DNA of 64,000 nucleotides. Source: Candidatus Nitrosomarinus catalina (GTDB lineage: Archaea; Thermoproteota; Nitrososphaeria; Nitrososphaerales; Nitrosopumilaceae). The translations under genes and the position numbers were made by a program. The notes under the pieces were generated by a model. That model ran no database searches, had not been told where the DNA came from, and was given only the letters and a program-made list of their open reading frames with translations. The stretch lies in the NCBI RefSeq assembly GCF_002156965.1, contig NZ_CP021324.1, forward strand, positions 1,190,681 through 1,254,680, written 5' to 3'. This document shows, one piece after another, positions 24,476 through 32,935 of the stretch (its first letter is position 1; every line of letters begins with the position of its first letter).

Positions 24476-25152
24476 ATATTGAAGAAGAAATTAAAAAATG
24501 TGAAATTTTTTTAAAACAAATTAAACAATACGATCCTGATCCATTTTATGTAAATTATTTTTTTATTAAATACATTAATTCAATTGAGAATATAATCAAT
24601 GGAATTTTTGAGGAAGCAAATACAGATTTTGGACTATTTATTTCAGAAAAGATTACACAAAAAAAATTTCATAACAAAGCAAAAGCAAAACAAGATTTTA
24701 ATGCATTAAAATTTTCTGAATGGTTTTCAAACAAATATGAAATAGAGCATAAAAACCCATATCCAAATATTATGAATAAAATTCGTCAATTCAAAAATAT
24801 GAATGAAAAATTACCAGAAATTAAGATAATGATGAGAGGTACTGAAAGATACAAAGATGATTTTTATCAAGAAATTAAAATTGATTTAAAGAATAAAAAA
24901 ATTATTTCAAAAGAACAGTTAGAAATTGAAATCAAAAGACAGACTCCAATATTTTTAGAAATTATTAATAAAAAAAGAAATGAAAATGAAGAACCAAAAG
25001 TTACAAAAAAGAAAATTACGTCATCTGCATTTTTAACTTTAGAAGATGAACAAAAAATTGAAATTATGTATTTATGTCAAATATACACGCCTGTAATTAG
25101 ACGACTACTTGATGAATCAAGAGATAAAATTAAAAAAATAAAATTTCAATAA
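24472..25152 (+). CDS. Unknown soluble Lys/Glu-rich protein, coupled to the preceding gene
   Basis: The 226-residue protein is rich in Lys, Glu and Ile, and mostly helical by pattern, without membrane segments or cysteine motifs. The N-terminal 90 residues (FLKQIKQYDPDPFYVNYFFIKYINSIENI...) could form a HEPN-like four-helix region, and an EWFSNKYEIEHKNPYPN segment sits near residue 83. The HEPN idea rests on helix pattern only; the usual Rx4-6H motif is not seen. It overlaps the preceding gene by 4 bp. No toxin-antitoxin partner is recognised. Confidence 0.65.
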   Translation: MNIEEEIKKCEIFLKQIKQYDPDPFYVNYFFIKYINSIENIINGIFEEANTDFGLFISEKITQKKFHNKAKAKQDFNALKFSEWFSNKYEIEHKNPYPNIMNKIRQFKNMNEKLPEIKIMMRGTERYKDDFYQEIKIDLKNKKIISKEQLEIEIKRQTPIFLEIINKKRNENEEPKVTKKKITSSAFLTLEDEQKIEIMYLCQIYTPVIRRLLDESRDKIKKIKFQ

Positions 25153-25162
25153 TTTAATAAAT

Positions 25163-25651
25163 CTATTTTTGTCGATTTTGTAATCGTCTTTCCATTCTAG
25201 ATTTCCCTTCATCGAACTTTATACGATCCTCATCTGTTTTTAGAGCTAGAGTTGGGACAGGAATTGGCTTACCATTTTTACCAAGTGCAACAAATGTTAC
25301 AAAAGCAGTTGCAGTAATAGTTCTAATTCCAGTTACAATATCTTCAGCTTCTGCTTTAACTTCAATTTCCATTGAAGAATTATGAACATAATTAATTCGG
25401 GCATTTAAGAAAAGTACATTTCCAACAAAAACAGGTTTCAAGAAATTTACACTGTCTAAAGACACAGTTACTGCATTAGATTGAGAATGTCGCTGTGCAA
25501 CTATTCCTGCTACCATATCAATATTTTTTAAAATTTCACCACCAAACACATTTCCAGCTGGATTTGCATCTGAAGGAAACATTCTAACAATTACCTCAGC
25601 ATGAGATTCAGATGGAGTTTTTTCAGATTTTATAGAATTTTCTGAGGACAT
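25163..25651 (-). CDS. Acyl-CoA thioesterase, hotdog fold
   Basis: The hotdog-domain protein is about 162 residues from the ATG at 25651; an in-frame ATG at 25681 would add ten residues. Family motifs are SDANPAGNVFGGEILKNID (start of the central helix with the catalytic Asp/Asn region) and AVTVSLDSVNFLKPVFVG. It resembles YciA/ACOT-type thioesterases that hydrolyse acyl-CoAs in the cytoplasm, usually as hexamers. The exact acyl group is unknown. The gene follows ubiD by about 60 bp on the same strand and could be cotranscribed with it. Confidence 0.88.
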   Translation of the reverse strand: MSSENSIKSEKTPSESHAEVIVRMFPSDANPAGNVFGGEILKNIDMVAGIVAQRHSQSNAVTVSLDSVNFLKPVFVGNVLFLNARINYVHNSSMEIEVKAEAEDIVTGIRTITATAFVTFVALGKNGKPIPVPTLALKTDEDRIKFDEGKSRMERRLQNRQK

Positions 25652-25710
25652 TTTTTTATACCAACATACCTGTACATTCATCCAATTTAATTTGATCAGT
25701 CAATTAAAGA

Positions 25711-27042
25711 TTATTTGAAATATTTTTTCAGGTTAATTTTATCAATTTTAGGTATTTTGGCCATCTCAAATCCTTCGGGACGTTTAGAAGTAGAACGGGT
25801 TGCATCAATGCCCATTTTGGCAGTTTGTAATTTCTTTTGATCACTGGAAGGATCAAGACTAGAACCACGCACATTCTTAATAATTACCAAATCCTTATCA
25901 GCCTGAAATCTTGTTGCCATCGCATATTCAACAGATTCAGCACTGTTTGGATCAATATCCTCATCAACTACAGTCACTTGTTTTAATGAGCGATGAGATT
26001 CAAATGTTTTTTTAATAATTTTTTTAGCATCAGATTCTGTTTTCTTTTTAATTTGTACAACAGCATGTAACCAATTTGAACCACCATTTGTCATAGACAC
26101 CTGTTTTACCTGTGAGAAAGCCTTTTTCAATTCCCCATTTAGTTTAGATTCAATGGGCATTCCCATCAACAATCTGTGTTCGCCATAACCTGATAAAACA
26201 TCATGGAATATAGGATTATTTCTAAAATACAAATTCTCAATTTCAAAAATTGGTTGTGATCTTTTATGATCATAAGTCTGAAGCATTTCAACCATCCATT
26301 CAGGATGAACTTTATCACGCAAAATTTTTCCCTCCATTACAATTTCTGAACCAGACGGTACATTCAATCCAGAAAATGGAAGTTTTGCTAAAGTTAATTT
26401 TCCACCCAATAAAGAATTTGCAATATCAATTTCATCCTTACCCCAATCAAATTGATAAGCACCAGCAATTGAGATTGCAGGATGGACACCAACAGTAATT
26501 GCAATTTTAAGATCCTCACCATGTTCTTTTGCATCAATAAAGCATCGATGTAAGTGACGACCTTCAACCATTCTAATTGATAGATGTGTTTTGTCAATAG
26601 GCATCATCCTGTGAAATGATGAGTTTTGTTTTCCTGTTTCAGGGTTTTTTGCATAAGCCACTGAAGAAGTAATGAAAGGTCCTGATTCCTTTTCAAAATG
26701 AGTCACAACAGGCATTAAATTGATATTTTTTGACTTATTTTCCATGAATTTTCCAGTAGGCACGATTTTTGGTGCTTTTGAGTTTTTTATTGCTGAAATT
26801 ACTTTTTGATGTATGTTATTTTCCGTGCCACCAACTGCCAAAGCAAATCTTTTTCGAGTTCCAACTAAATTAGATACTAGTCTAAAATCACTTTCTTTGA
26901 TATTTTCAAATAATACTGCATGTGATTGATCTACTTTTGCTGTAACACCAGCAATTTCATATTTAGTTGAAACTTTGGTTTTAATGGTTTTAAGTTCTTT
27001 AATTTTTTTAACTTTGGAAATGTAATCTCTTAAATCACTCAT
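25711..27042 (-). CDS. UbiD-family decarboxylase
   Basis: The 443-residue protein starts MSDLRDYISKVKK; the ATG at 27042 is preferred to a TTG two codons earlier. It shows the UbiD three-domain pattern with VEGRHLHRCFID, ITVGVHPAISIAGAYQ and AMATRFQADKDL, including the acidic region that serves prenyl-FMN catalysis. UbiD enzymes remove CO2 from aromatic or unsaturated acids using prenylated FMN made by UbiX. In archaea they are linked to quinone or isoprenoid routes (for example anhydromevalonate phosphate decarboxylase). The start overlaps the PAC3-like gene by 8 bp. Confidence 0.9.
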   Translation of the reverse strand: MSDLRDYISKVKKIKELKTIKTKVSTKYEIAGVTAKVDQSHAVLFENIKESDFRLVSNLVGTRKRFALAVGGTENNIHQKVISAIKNSKAPKIVPTGKFMENKSKNINLMPVVTHFEKESGPFITSSVAYAKNPETGKQNSSFHRMMPIDKTHLSIRMVEGRHLHRCFIDAKEHGEDLKIAITVGVHPAISIAGAYQFDWGKDEIDIANSLLGGKLTLAKLPFSGLNVPSGSEIVMEGKILRDKVHPEWMVEMLQTYDHKRSQPIFEIENLYFRNNPIFHDVLSGYGEHRLLMGMPIESKLNGELKKAFSQVKQVSMTNGGSNWLHAVVQIKKKTESDAKKIIKKTFESHRSLKQVTVVDEDIDPNSAESVEYAMATRFQADKDLVIIKNVRGSSLDPSSDQKKLQTAKMGIDATRSTSKRPEGFEMAKIPKIDKINLKKYFK

Positions 27043-27376
27043 TTTCAATCATTTCCATTATCTCAGACATTAAGGCTTTTGCGGTTGACGGTTCTAATTC
27101 ATTTTTGACAAATATTGAGACCAAAGCAATCCCTTTCATCCTTGTACTAATTCGTTCAGAAACTAATCGTAAAAATAACGATTCATTTCTAGATGGAACT
27201 ATAGTAGTGGTAGTAGGTGTAGGACCAGTTGCTAAAGAAACTGTCATGGAACCAATCTTGTCATTATCTTCTGAGACTGAGACAAAATATCCATTTTCAA
27301 ATTTTTGAGTTCTTAAGGAAAAATTACGATTTTCTAATTTAATAATTTTATTTAGAAATCCATTTGAGGAAGTCAA
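27035..27376 (-). CDS. Small protein resembling proteasome assembly chaperone 3 (PAC3/Pba3)
   Basis: The 113-residue protein has the pattern long strands, Thr-rich loop (GPTPTTTTIVPSR), helix with ESLFLRLVSERIS, strand GIALVSIFVK, final helix KALMSEIMEMIE. Compared with the human PSMG3 sequence as I remember it, the order KMG-TLVSL, TT-V, EPLIHVFAKNL, LLALAVKD, LKALREVI matches well over the C-terminal 75 residues. If correct it would help assemble the 20S proteasome. This comparison was made from memory and is not a computed alignment. It is upstream of and overlaps ubiD, which has no clear link to the proteasome. Confidence 0.6.
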   Translation of the reverse strand: MTSSNGFLNKIIKLENRNFSLRTQKFENGYFVSVSEDNDKIGSMTVSLATGPTPTTTTIVPSRNESLFLRLVSERISTRMKGIALVSIFVKNELEPSTAKALMSEIMEMIENE

Positions 27377-27393
27377 TAACTTACAAACGAACC

Positions 27394-27855
27394 TTATGCT
27401 TTTATTGCTATTGATTCATTTTCTGGGTTTTTTTTGCAGTTCTTCTCATGTTTATCAATAAACACATAAGGTTTTTCACAATATTGACATGGTGTTTTTT
27501 CTTTACCTTTTGTTGTTTTTGCTTTTGTTGTTTTTGCTTTTGTTGTTTTTGCTTTTGTTGTTTTTGCTTTTGCTTTTGTTTTTCCTTCAGCTTCAGCAAC
27601 TAATTCTTGTTCCATTGCAGAAATAGAATTGGTTTCTGCTTCTGCGGAATCAGCTTCAACTCTAGCACGAAGTTTTGCTTTGTATTTCAAATTACGTGGT
27701 TTTGTTCTTAATCTATATCCACAACAAGGACACCACAATCCTTCCCATTTAATGAAAATTTCACAAATTTGACATCTTCTCTGACCTGATGCATAACGTC
27801 CTGTTCCAACAGGTTTTTGAGCTTTATATCTAACACAGATGCCTTTGCATGTCAT
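27394..27855 (-). CDS. Zinc-ribbon protein with Lys-rich repeat and C-terminal zinc finger
   Basis: The 153-residue protein has an N-terminal zinc-binding region: CKGICVRYKA, CQIC and CPCC near residues 3-45. A helical Glu/Ala stretch and four perfect KAKTT repeats (about 95-118) follow. A C-terminal CQYC...H...C finger lies at about 123-140. The basic repeat and zinc modules suggest nucleic-acid binding, and the N-terminal part looks like a ribosome- or transcription-associated ribbon; this is inferred from composition. It is the first gene of a probable operon running through the PAC3-like gene to ubiD. Confidence 0.75.
   Translation of the reverse strand: MTCKGICVRYKAQKPVGTGRYASGQRRCQICEIFIKWEGLWCPCCGYRLRTKPRNLKYKAKLRARVEADSAEAETNSISAMEQELVAEAEGKTKAKAKTTKAKTTKAKTTKAKTTKGKEKTPCQYCEKPYVFIDKHEKNCKKNPENESIAIKA
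27511..27570 (-). repeat. Four perfect 15-bp tandem repeats
   Basis: The plus-strand unit TGTTGTTTTTGCTTT occurs at 27511, 27526, 27541 and 27556 without a mismatch. On the minus strand it encodes the KAKTT pentads of the zinc-ribbon protein. In-frame length variation by slippage is likely between strains. Confidence 0.92.
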
Positions 27856-28054
27856 TTTAGTATTTTATATAGAAATTATAGGTATATAAGCATGGATCGC
27901 TAAAATTTATAAAAAATAAAAATTATTTTTAAAATAATTACAAGTTTTTTCATTATAAAATTATATTTTTCAAAAAAATGATTTAAAATAACCATAAATA
28001 TGTATTGTTTAAAATTTTTCAATATTTTCAAAATTTATTACAAATTTGTATAAT

Positions 28055-28074
28055 TTCTAAAAAAATTTTTAGAA
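28055..28074 (-). terminator. Perfect 9-bp AT inverted repeat at the 3' end of the gene at 28080
   Basis: TTCTAAAAA (28055-28063) and TTTTTAGAA (28066-28074) are perfect inverted arms with a 2-bp centre, 6 bp past the stop codon at 28080. In the direction of that gene the repeat contributes two T tracts, the usual archaeal termination signal. The surrounding 220-bp gap (27856-28079) is almost pure A+T, and I see nothing else in it. Confidence 0.45.
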
Positions 28075-28079
28075 AAAAT

Positions 28080-28850
28080 TTATGGAATTAGACAGGTGTT
28101 TGTTGCGTCATCAAATACAGTTCCAGCTCCACATTTGGAAGTAGTTTGAGTGCCTTCTAAAAGACAGGTGTTTGTTGCGTCATCAAATACAGTTCCAGCT
28201 CCACATTTGGAAGTAGTGTTAACATCAGATTCTGTCGTTTCATTAATCACTTCTGTTGGTGGCTGTACAGAATCATCATCTAAAGAAACTGTTTTGTCAA
28301 ATCCAGTATTCACAACAACTGCTCCACCAATTACAGCTAAAATTGCCAATACACCTATCACTATGAGAATATTTTTTTTATTCCCATTGTTAGATTTTTT
28401 TTCAATGACCTCGTTAGGTATTTTGTCAGGTATTTTTTCAACAGGATCTTCTTTTACTTCAGGATTTTTTATATCGCTACCACAATCAAGACAAAATTTA
28501 GAATTTACAGGAATAGATTTACCACATTTCCAACAGTAAATGTGTTCCATCTCTACAACATCATATTCATCTTCATCTACAACATCATATTCATCTTCAT
28601 CTTCAATATCCTCTTCAGAAACCATGGTTTTAGAATCTTCTTCATAGGGATCCTCGCCACGAATTTTTGCTAATTTTTTTTGGGTTTTGACTTGTTCAAT
28701 ATAATCATGAATTAAATGATCAAGATATGCTCTGTCAGAACCATATACCGTTCTTTTTTGTTTTAGCATTAGTTTGATATGTTCTAATCTATATGGGTCT
28801 CCCACTTTCATTTTGATTAAAATATTAACTTGATCAAGTAAGGACTGCAT
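28080..28850 (-). CDS. Zinc-ribbon membrane protein with duplicated Cys-rich C-terminal module
   Basis: The 256-residue protein has an N-terminal helical region (1-75), an acidic stretch containing a duplicated DEDEYDVV, and a zinc ribbon CWKCGKSI...CLDCGSDI (about 106-128). A membrane helix follows (about 159-182, NILIVIGVLAILAVIGGAVVV). The outside part ends in two copies of SKCGAGTVFDDATNTC. Each copy has two cysteines and probably forms a small disulfide loop, as in secreted Cys-rich modules. The zinc ribbon would be inside the cell and the loops outside. The function is unknown. Confidence 0.78.
   Translation of the reverse strand: MQSLLDQVNILIKMKVGDPYRLEHIKLMLKQKRTVYGSDRAYLDHLIHDYIEQVKTQKKLAKIRGEDPYEEDSKTMVSEEDIEDEDEYDVVDEDEYDVVEMEHIYCWKCGKSIPVNSKFCLDCGSDIKNPEVKEDPVEKIPDKIPNEVIEKKSNNGNKKNILIVIGVLAILAVIGGAVVVNTGFDKTVSLDDDSVQPPTEVINETTESDVNTTSKCGAGTVFDDATNTCLLEGTQTTSKCGAGTVFDDATNTCLIP
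28091..28217 (-). repeat. Two perfect 55-bp direct repeats
   Basis: Bases 28091-28145 and 28163-28217 are identical over 55 bp, 72 bp apart start to start. They encode the two SKCGAGTVFDDATNTC modules in the same frame. Perfect DNA identity points to a recent duplication or gene conversion. Confidence 0.95.
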
Positions 28851-28898
28851 TATTCATTTGTAAAATATCTTGAATTTAAAATTGATCAATATCGAGGA

Positions 28899-29234
28899 TT
28901 ATGCTTTCAAAATTGTAGAAACGACATGTTTTACCATATCATCAAAATTGGAATTTACATTTGATTCTATTTCAGCCAATTTGGAATCACCTTCTTGGGA
29001 AATTTTTGCAGATTCTGAATTTGCTTTTTCTTTTGCGGCATTAATCATTACTTCTGCCTCTTTGGTAGCCATCTCACGAGTTTTTTCTAACAATGTGTCG
29101 ATTTCACTCAAAGTTTTAACATTTAGTTGTTTTTTCATATCTCCAACTTTGCCTGTTAAGGAATCAAGATCATCTTCTAATCCGTTCAAAGATTTGATAA
29201 TTCCTGTAACTTTTGATTCAGCAACGTCTGCCAT
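28899..29234 (-). CDS. Coiled-coil protein resembling A-type ATPase peripheral-stalk subunits
   Basis: The 111-residue protein is nearly all helix, with heptad-like spacing and Ala/Lys/Glu-rich central part (TKEAEVMINAAKEKANSESAKI) and a hydrophobic end DDMVKHVVSTILKA. This matches the look of subunit H/E stalk proteins of archaeal ATPases, which have a long coiled coil and a short C-terminal anchoring helix. No ATPase genes are nearby, and composition alone cannot prove the assignment. It could be any coiled-coil adaptor. It starts MADVAESK at 29234. Confidence 0.6.
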   Translation of the reverse strand: MADVAESKVTGIIKSLNGLEDDLDSLTGKVGDMKKQLNVKTLSEIDTLLEKTREMATKEAEVMINAAKEKANSESAKISQEGDSKLAEIESNVNSNFDDMVKHVVSTILKA

Positions 29235-29308
29235 GTTATTCAGATTTGGTAAATTCCATTTATTAAATCATTCATTTTTAGGGCATATTTTAGGCACAAA
29301 AAGTGAGA

Positions 29309-29650
29309 TTATCCAGATGTGAGAAGCAAAATTGCTCTGGCTAGATCGCCTTTGGCCTCTTCTAAAGCACTTTTTGCCTTTTCTTCATCGACACCTGCTT
29401 GTTGGCTGACTAATTGAATATCATCATCAGAGTAAATTGGAACTTCTAATTCAGCTTCCTCATAGCTGTCTGCAGTTACAGTAAAGATGGAACTATCTTT
29501 TGCTTTCATTTCAGTCACTGAAGGCTTTGAAATGATAATCTCTTTTTTGTCAGTTTTAATAATAACTTCTTGTACATTTGATAATTCATTCATGTCAAGA
29601 CCCATCTTGTCCATCATTCTTCGCATTTCGCGGTTACCTCCTCGCATCAT
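29309..29650 (-). CDS. nac: Nascent polypeptide-associated complex protein (archaeal NAC)
   Basis: NAC binds ribosomes and shields emerging chains. The 113-residue protein has a basic, Met/Arg-rich N-terminus for ribosome contact. A NAC barrel follows (about 25-70, VQEVIIKTDKKEIIISKPSV...FTVTADSYEE), then a C-terminal UBA domain (about 75-112, DIQLVSQQAGVDEEKAKSALEEAKGDLARAILLL). The size and order match archaeal NAC homodimers. Its start overlaps the stop of the PUA-domain gene by 4 bp, so the two are translationally coupled. Confidence 0.93.
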   Translation of the reverse strand: MMRGGNREMRRMMDKMGLDMNELSNVQEVIIKTDKKEIIISKPSVTEMKAKDSSIFTVTADSYEEAELEVPIYSDDDIQLVSQQAGVDEEKAKSALEEAKGDLARAILLLTSG

Positions 29651-30120
29651 ACCACTATCTTCTCCTTACGACTTTTTAAACTATCTCTAACTTTTATGGC
29701 TACGCCCAAATTCAAATCAGAAATCATTTTTGAAGATAAAATTGCTTTACCAACTGCAATTACTTGATTCTCAAATAATACAGGAGTGTCAGATGAAACT
29801 TTAACATTTTTTCCGCACCAAGTAACATGTTTACAAAAAACGGATCTTCCTTCCATTACAAAAGGAGCAGCATCCTTGTTAACTTCAATACAATTTTCTT
29901 TGAATGTTTTACTTTGCAACAATGTCTGAGCAAAATTAATACTAATTGCCAAACTTCCATTTATTCTCAAAGTACAAAGTAATTTTCCTTTGTGTGAAAC
30001 TGTTCGAATTCTACCAGTTTTTCTGGATAATTCTATATCTAGATCTTTTGGTAAAAATTTTGATGTTCCCCTTCCAAATAGAGCGTCAAGTGATTGTTGA
30101 AGTTTAACAAATTTTTCCAT
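29647..30120 (-). CDS. PUA-domain RNA-binding protein
   Basis: The 157-residue protein has an N-terminal helical/beta part (1-70) and a C-terminal PUA domain (about 75-150). The PUA pattern is visible in NKDAAPFVMEGRSVFCKHVTWCG and QVIAVGKAILSSKMISD. It looks like the archaeal MCT-1/Tma20-type or a stand-alone PUA protein and would bind RNA or the ribosome. It lies upstream of, and overlaps, nac, which fits a translation role. Its promoter region is shared with the divergent PhoU-type gene at 30210. Confidence 0.85.
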   Translation of the reverse strand: MEKFVKLQQSLDALFGRGTSKFLPKDLDIELSRKTGRIRTVSHKGKLLCTLRINGSLAISINFAQTLLQSKTFKENCIEVNKDAAPFVMEGRSVFCKHVTWCGKNVKVSSDTPVLFENQVIAVGKAILSSKMISDLNLGVAIKVRDSLKSRKEKIVV

Positions 30121-30209
30121 ATTTGAAAATAAATTATTGGAAATATTAGTTGTTGTTAATCTATAATAATAATAAATAACTATATAGTTAGTTACAAAAT
30201 GATTAGATT

Positions 30210-31256
30210 ATGGAAGAACAAGGGGAAACTAGGAAAATACAGTTTACAGGCAAGTCATCATACATAGTTTCATTGCCAAAACAATGGATTAACGAATTAG
30301 GGTTAAAACAAGGAGACCAAATACGAATGGTCAGAAAAGGATCATCCACTTTGGAACTATTCCCGCCAAAATTTGAATCACGAACACAAAAGAAAGAAGA
30401 TGCCACTATAGAAATTTCCGAAGATGAAAAAGCAGAGTCCATAGTTAGAAAATTAATCTCATTATACTTTTTAGGATTTAGAACAATTAATTTAAAATCA
30501 AAAAATGGAAGACTGGACCCATCACAAAGAAACACAGCAAAAGAAGCTGTAAAAAGAATGTTAATGGGTTCAGAAATCATTTCAGATTCGAGTAGCGGAA
30601 TAACAATTCAGGTTCTTGTAAATTTATTAGAATTATCAGTTGATGGAGCTTTCAAACGAATGATACATTTAGCAAAATCAATGTCAAATGATGCAATTTT
30701 AGCGCTAAAAGAAAATAATTTAGATTTGGCGCAAGAGGTCATCAATACAGACGATGAAGTTGATAGATTTGGATTTTACATTATTCGTCAGTTGAAAATA
30801 GCAATACAAAATGAACATTTTCTAAAAGAAATGGGTTTTAGGAATGCTAGAAATTGTTTAGGTTATCGATTAGTTGTAAAAAATATTGAAAGAACTGGGG
30901 ATCATGCAGCATTTATTGCAAAGGACTTTTTGGAATTTAAAAAGCCAATCAAAAAAGAAATTTTGAATAAATTGCAAGAAATGAATAACTTTTCTTTGAC
31001 AGTATTAGATGAATCATGTTTAGCACTTTTCAAAGAGGATTATTACCAGGCAGAGAAAACTATCAAAAAAATAGAAGAAATTAGCAAATATGAAAAGAAA
31101 GTCAGGGATTCATCAAAATCATTAAAAGATGATGAAGAAATTTACAGAGTTAGAAGATTGTCAGAAAATATCAGAAGAATTTCTGAATATGCAAGTGATA
31201 TTGCAGAAATTGTCCTAAATATGAATATTGAAAAAACATTAAAGAAAATGGAATAA
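30210..31256 (+). CDS. AbrB/PhoU-type phosphate-uptake regulator
   Basis: The 348-residue protein joins an N-terminal AbrB/SpoVT-like swapped-hairpin domain (about 5-50, RKIQFTGKSSYIVSLPKQWINELGLKQGDQI) to PhoU-type helical bundles (about 120-340, with VDRFGFYIIRQLKIA and YRLVVKNIERTGDHAAFIAKD). Archaeal proteins of this build are thought to control phosphate transport or other signals. No phosphate transporter genes are adjacent. The hflX gene starts 9 bp after its stop, so they are probably cotranscribed along with the genes up to TFE. Confidence 0.9.
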   Translation: MEEQGETRKIQFTGKSSYIVSLPKQWINELGLKQGDQIRMVRKGSSTLELFPPKFESRTQKKEDATIEISEDEKAESIVRKLISLYFLGFRTINLKSKNGRLDPSQRNTAKEAVKRMLMGSEIISDSSSGITIQVLVNLLELSVDGAFKRMIHLAKSMSNDAILALKENNLDLAQEVINTDDEVDRFGFYIIRQLKIAIQNEHFLKEMGFRNARNCLGYRLVVKNIERTGDHAAFIAKDFLEFKKPIKKEILNKLQEMNNFSLTVLDESCLALFKEDYYQAEKTIKKIEEISKYEKKVRDSSKSLKDDEEIYRVRRLSENIRRISEYASDIAEIVLNMNIEKTLKKME

Positions 31257-31265
31257 TCTATCAAA

Positions 31266-32387
31266 ATGGACAAAGCAATTCTGATTACATATGACAAAGA
31301 GGATGCCATAAATGAAGCAAAGGGATTATGTGAAGCAGCAGGATATGAAGTAGTTCATATTATTCAAGAAAATTATCTTCAAAAACCAAAATATGGAATT
31401 AGTCTGGGAATTCTAGAAAAATTGCAAGAAATTGCAGATAAAATTAGACCAGATGTAATTGTATTTGACGAGATTCTAAAACCTAGTCAAAATTACAATC
31501 TAGCAACAGAATTACAAAGAGAAATTTTAGATAGAGAAGGACTAATTCTGGAAATTTTTGAAAGTAGGGCATCAAGTGCAGAATCAAAATTACAAGTAAA
31601 ATTAGCACAATTAAGATATGAAATGGTCAGAGCTAAAGAAAAAGTTCGTTTAGCAAACATGGGAGAACAACCAGGATTTATGGGAATAGGCAAATTTGAA
31701 GTTGATGTCTACTATAACGATATCAAACATAGAATGCAGACAGTAAAAAAGAAATTACTAAAAGCAGGAAAACAAAGAGAACTTCACAGACAAGGAAGAA
31801 AGAGAATGGGATTTACAACAATTTCATTGGCAGGTTACACGTCTGCAGGAAAAACTACATTATTTAATAAAACTACAGGTGAAACAAGAACTCAAAGTAA
31901 TGAGTTGTTTACAACATTGTCAACCACAACAAGAAGAATAATAATTAATCAAGAACCAGCATTAATTGCAGATACGGTTGGATTCATCAGTAAATTACCA
32001 GCATATATGATAGATGCATTCAAATCTACATTAGAAGAATTAACTTATTCAGACATTATTATTCTAGTTATTGATATTAGTGATTCGCAGTTAGAATTAA
32101 AGAAAAAATTTGCTAGTTGTATGAGAACATTGGATGAATTAGGAGTTAAAAAAGAAAAAATAATTTTTGCGTTAAATAAATTAGATCTAATTAAAGAAGA
32201 TCAAATTAATTACAAAAGAGAATTACTAAATTTAGTTGAAAATGAAAAAGTAGTTTTAGTCTCCTCAAAAACAGGTGAAAACATAAAACAATTGAAGGAA
32301 TTAATTCAGAATACGATTATAAATCAAAATCCATATAAATATAAAAAAAATGAAATGGAAGGAGTTGTAGATAAATTTGGTAATTGA
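31266..32387 (+). CDS. hflX: GTPase HflX
   Basis: This ribosome-associated GTPase of 373 residues has an N-terminal HflX domain (about 1-170) with a coiled part. The G domain follows with P-loop [12 protein letters not shown] (about 194), switch [12 protein letters not shown] (about 238), NKLD (about 299) and SSKTGENI. In bacteria HflX splits stalled ribosomes. The first position of the P-loop trio reads S instead of the usual N, a conservative change. The last 11 bp overlap the aTrm56 start, which suggests coupling in a translation-related operon. Confidence 0.93.
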   Translation: MDKAILITYDKEDAINEAKGLCEAAGYEVVHIIQENYLQKPKYGISLGILEKLQEIADKIRPDVIVFDEILKPSQNYNLATELQREILDREGLILEIFESRASSAESKLQVKLAQLRYEMVRAKEKVRLANMGEQPGFMGIGKFEVDVYYNDIKHRMQTVKKKLLKAGKQRELHRQGRKRMGFTTISLAGYTSAGKTTLFNKTTGETRTQSNELFTTLSTTTRRIIINQEPALIADTVGFISKLPAYMIDAFKSTLEELTYSDIIILVIDISDSQLELKKKFASCMRTLDELGVKKEKIIFALNKLDLIKEDQINYKRELLNLVENEKVVLVSSKTGENIKQLKELIQNTIINQNPYKYKKNEMEGVVDKFGN

Positions 32388-32910
32388 AGTTGTTAGAATA
32401 GGACAGCGTGTTGTAAGAGACGACAGAGTGACTACGCATGTTGCACTAGTTTCAAGATCCTTTGGAGCAAAAAAAATATTCATGACAGAAGTAAATCCTG
32501 AAATTAAAGATACAGTTGAAAAAATTAACAACACATGGGGTGGAGATTTTGTTATTGAATTTGTCGATAATTGGAAATCAGTGATAAAAAATAAAAAAAG
32601 TGAAGGTTACAAAATAGTTCATTTATCGATGTATGGTGAAAAAATTAATCAAATTCAAAATCAACTACGTTTAGAAGACAAAATGTTGATTGTAGTTGGG
32701 GCTGAAAAAGTACCCAGAGAAATTTACGAATTAGCAGATTACAATGTGGGTGTCGGAAGTCAACCTCATTCAGAAATTAGTGCATTAGCCATTTTATTAG
32801 ATAGAATTCAGGATGGGCAACAATTTGAAAAAAACTTCCCAAATGCAAAAAGAAAGATCATACCCACAAAAAATGGCAAAAATGTCCAAGTAAATGAGAC
32901 AAGGGATTAA
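32377..32910 (+). CDS. tRNA (cytidine(56)-2'-O)-methyltransferase (aTrm56)
   Basis: This SPOUT-class methyltransferase modifies C56 in the T loop of archaeal tRNAs. The 177-residue protein starts at a TTG and shows the family opening [28 protein letters not shown]. The knot region with [41 protein letters not shown] forms the SAM site. A GGAG stretch about 13 bp upstream may serve as ribosome binding site inside hflX. It overlaps hflX by 11 bp and is followed 25 bp later by the TFE gene. Confidence 0.92.
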   Translation: MVIEVVRIGQRVVRDDRVTTHVALVSRSFGAKKIFMTEVNPEIKDTVEKINNTWGGDFVIEFVDNWKSVIKNKKSEGYKIVHLSMYGEKINQIQNQLRLEDKMLIVVGAEKVPREIYELADYNVGVGSQPHSEISALAILLDRIQDGQQFEKNFPNAKRKIIPTKNGKNVQVNETRD

Positions 32911-32935
32911 TACTAGAAACTAAGGATGAATTAAG

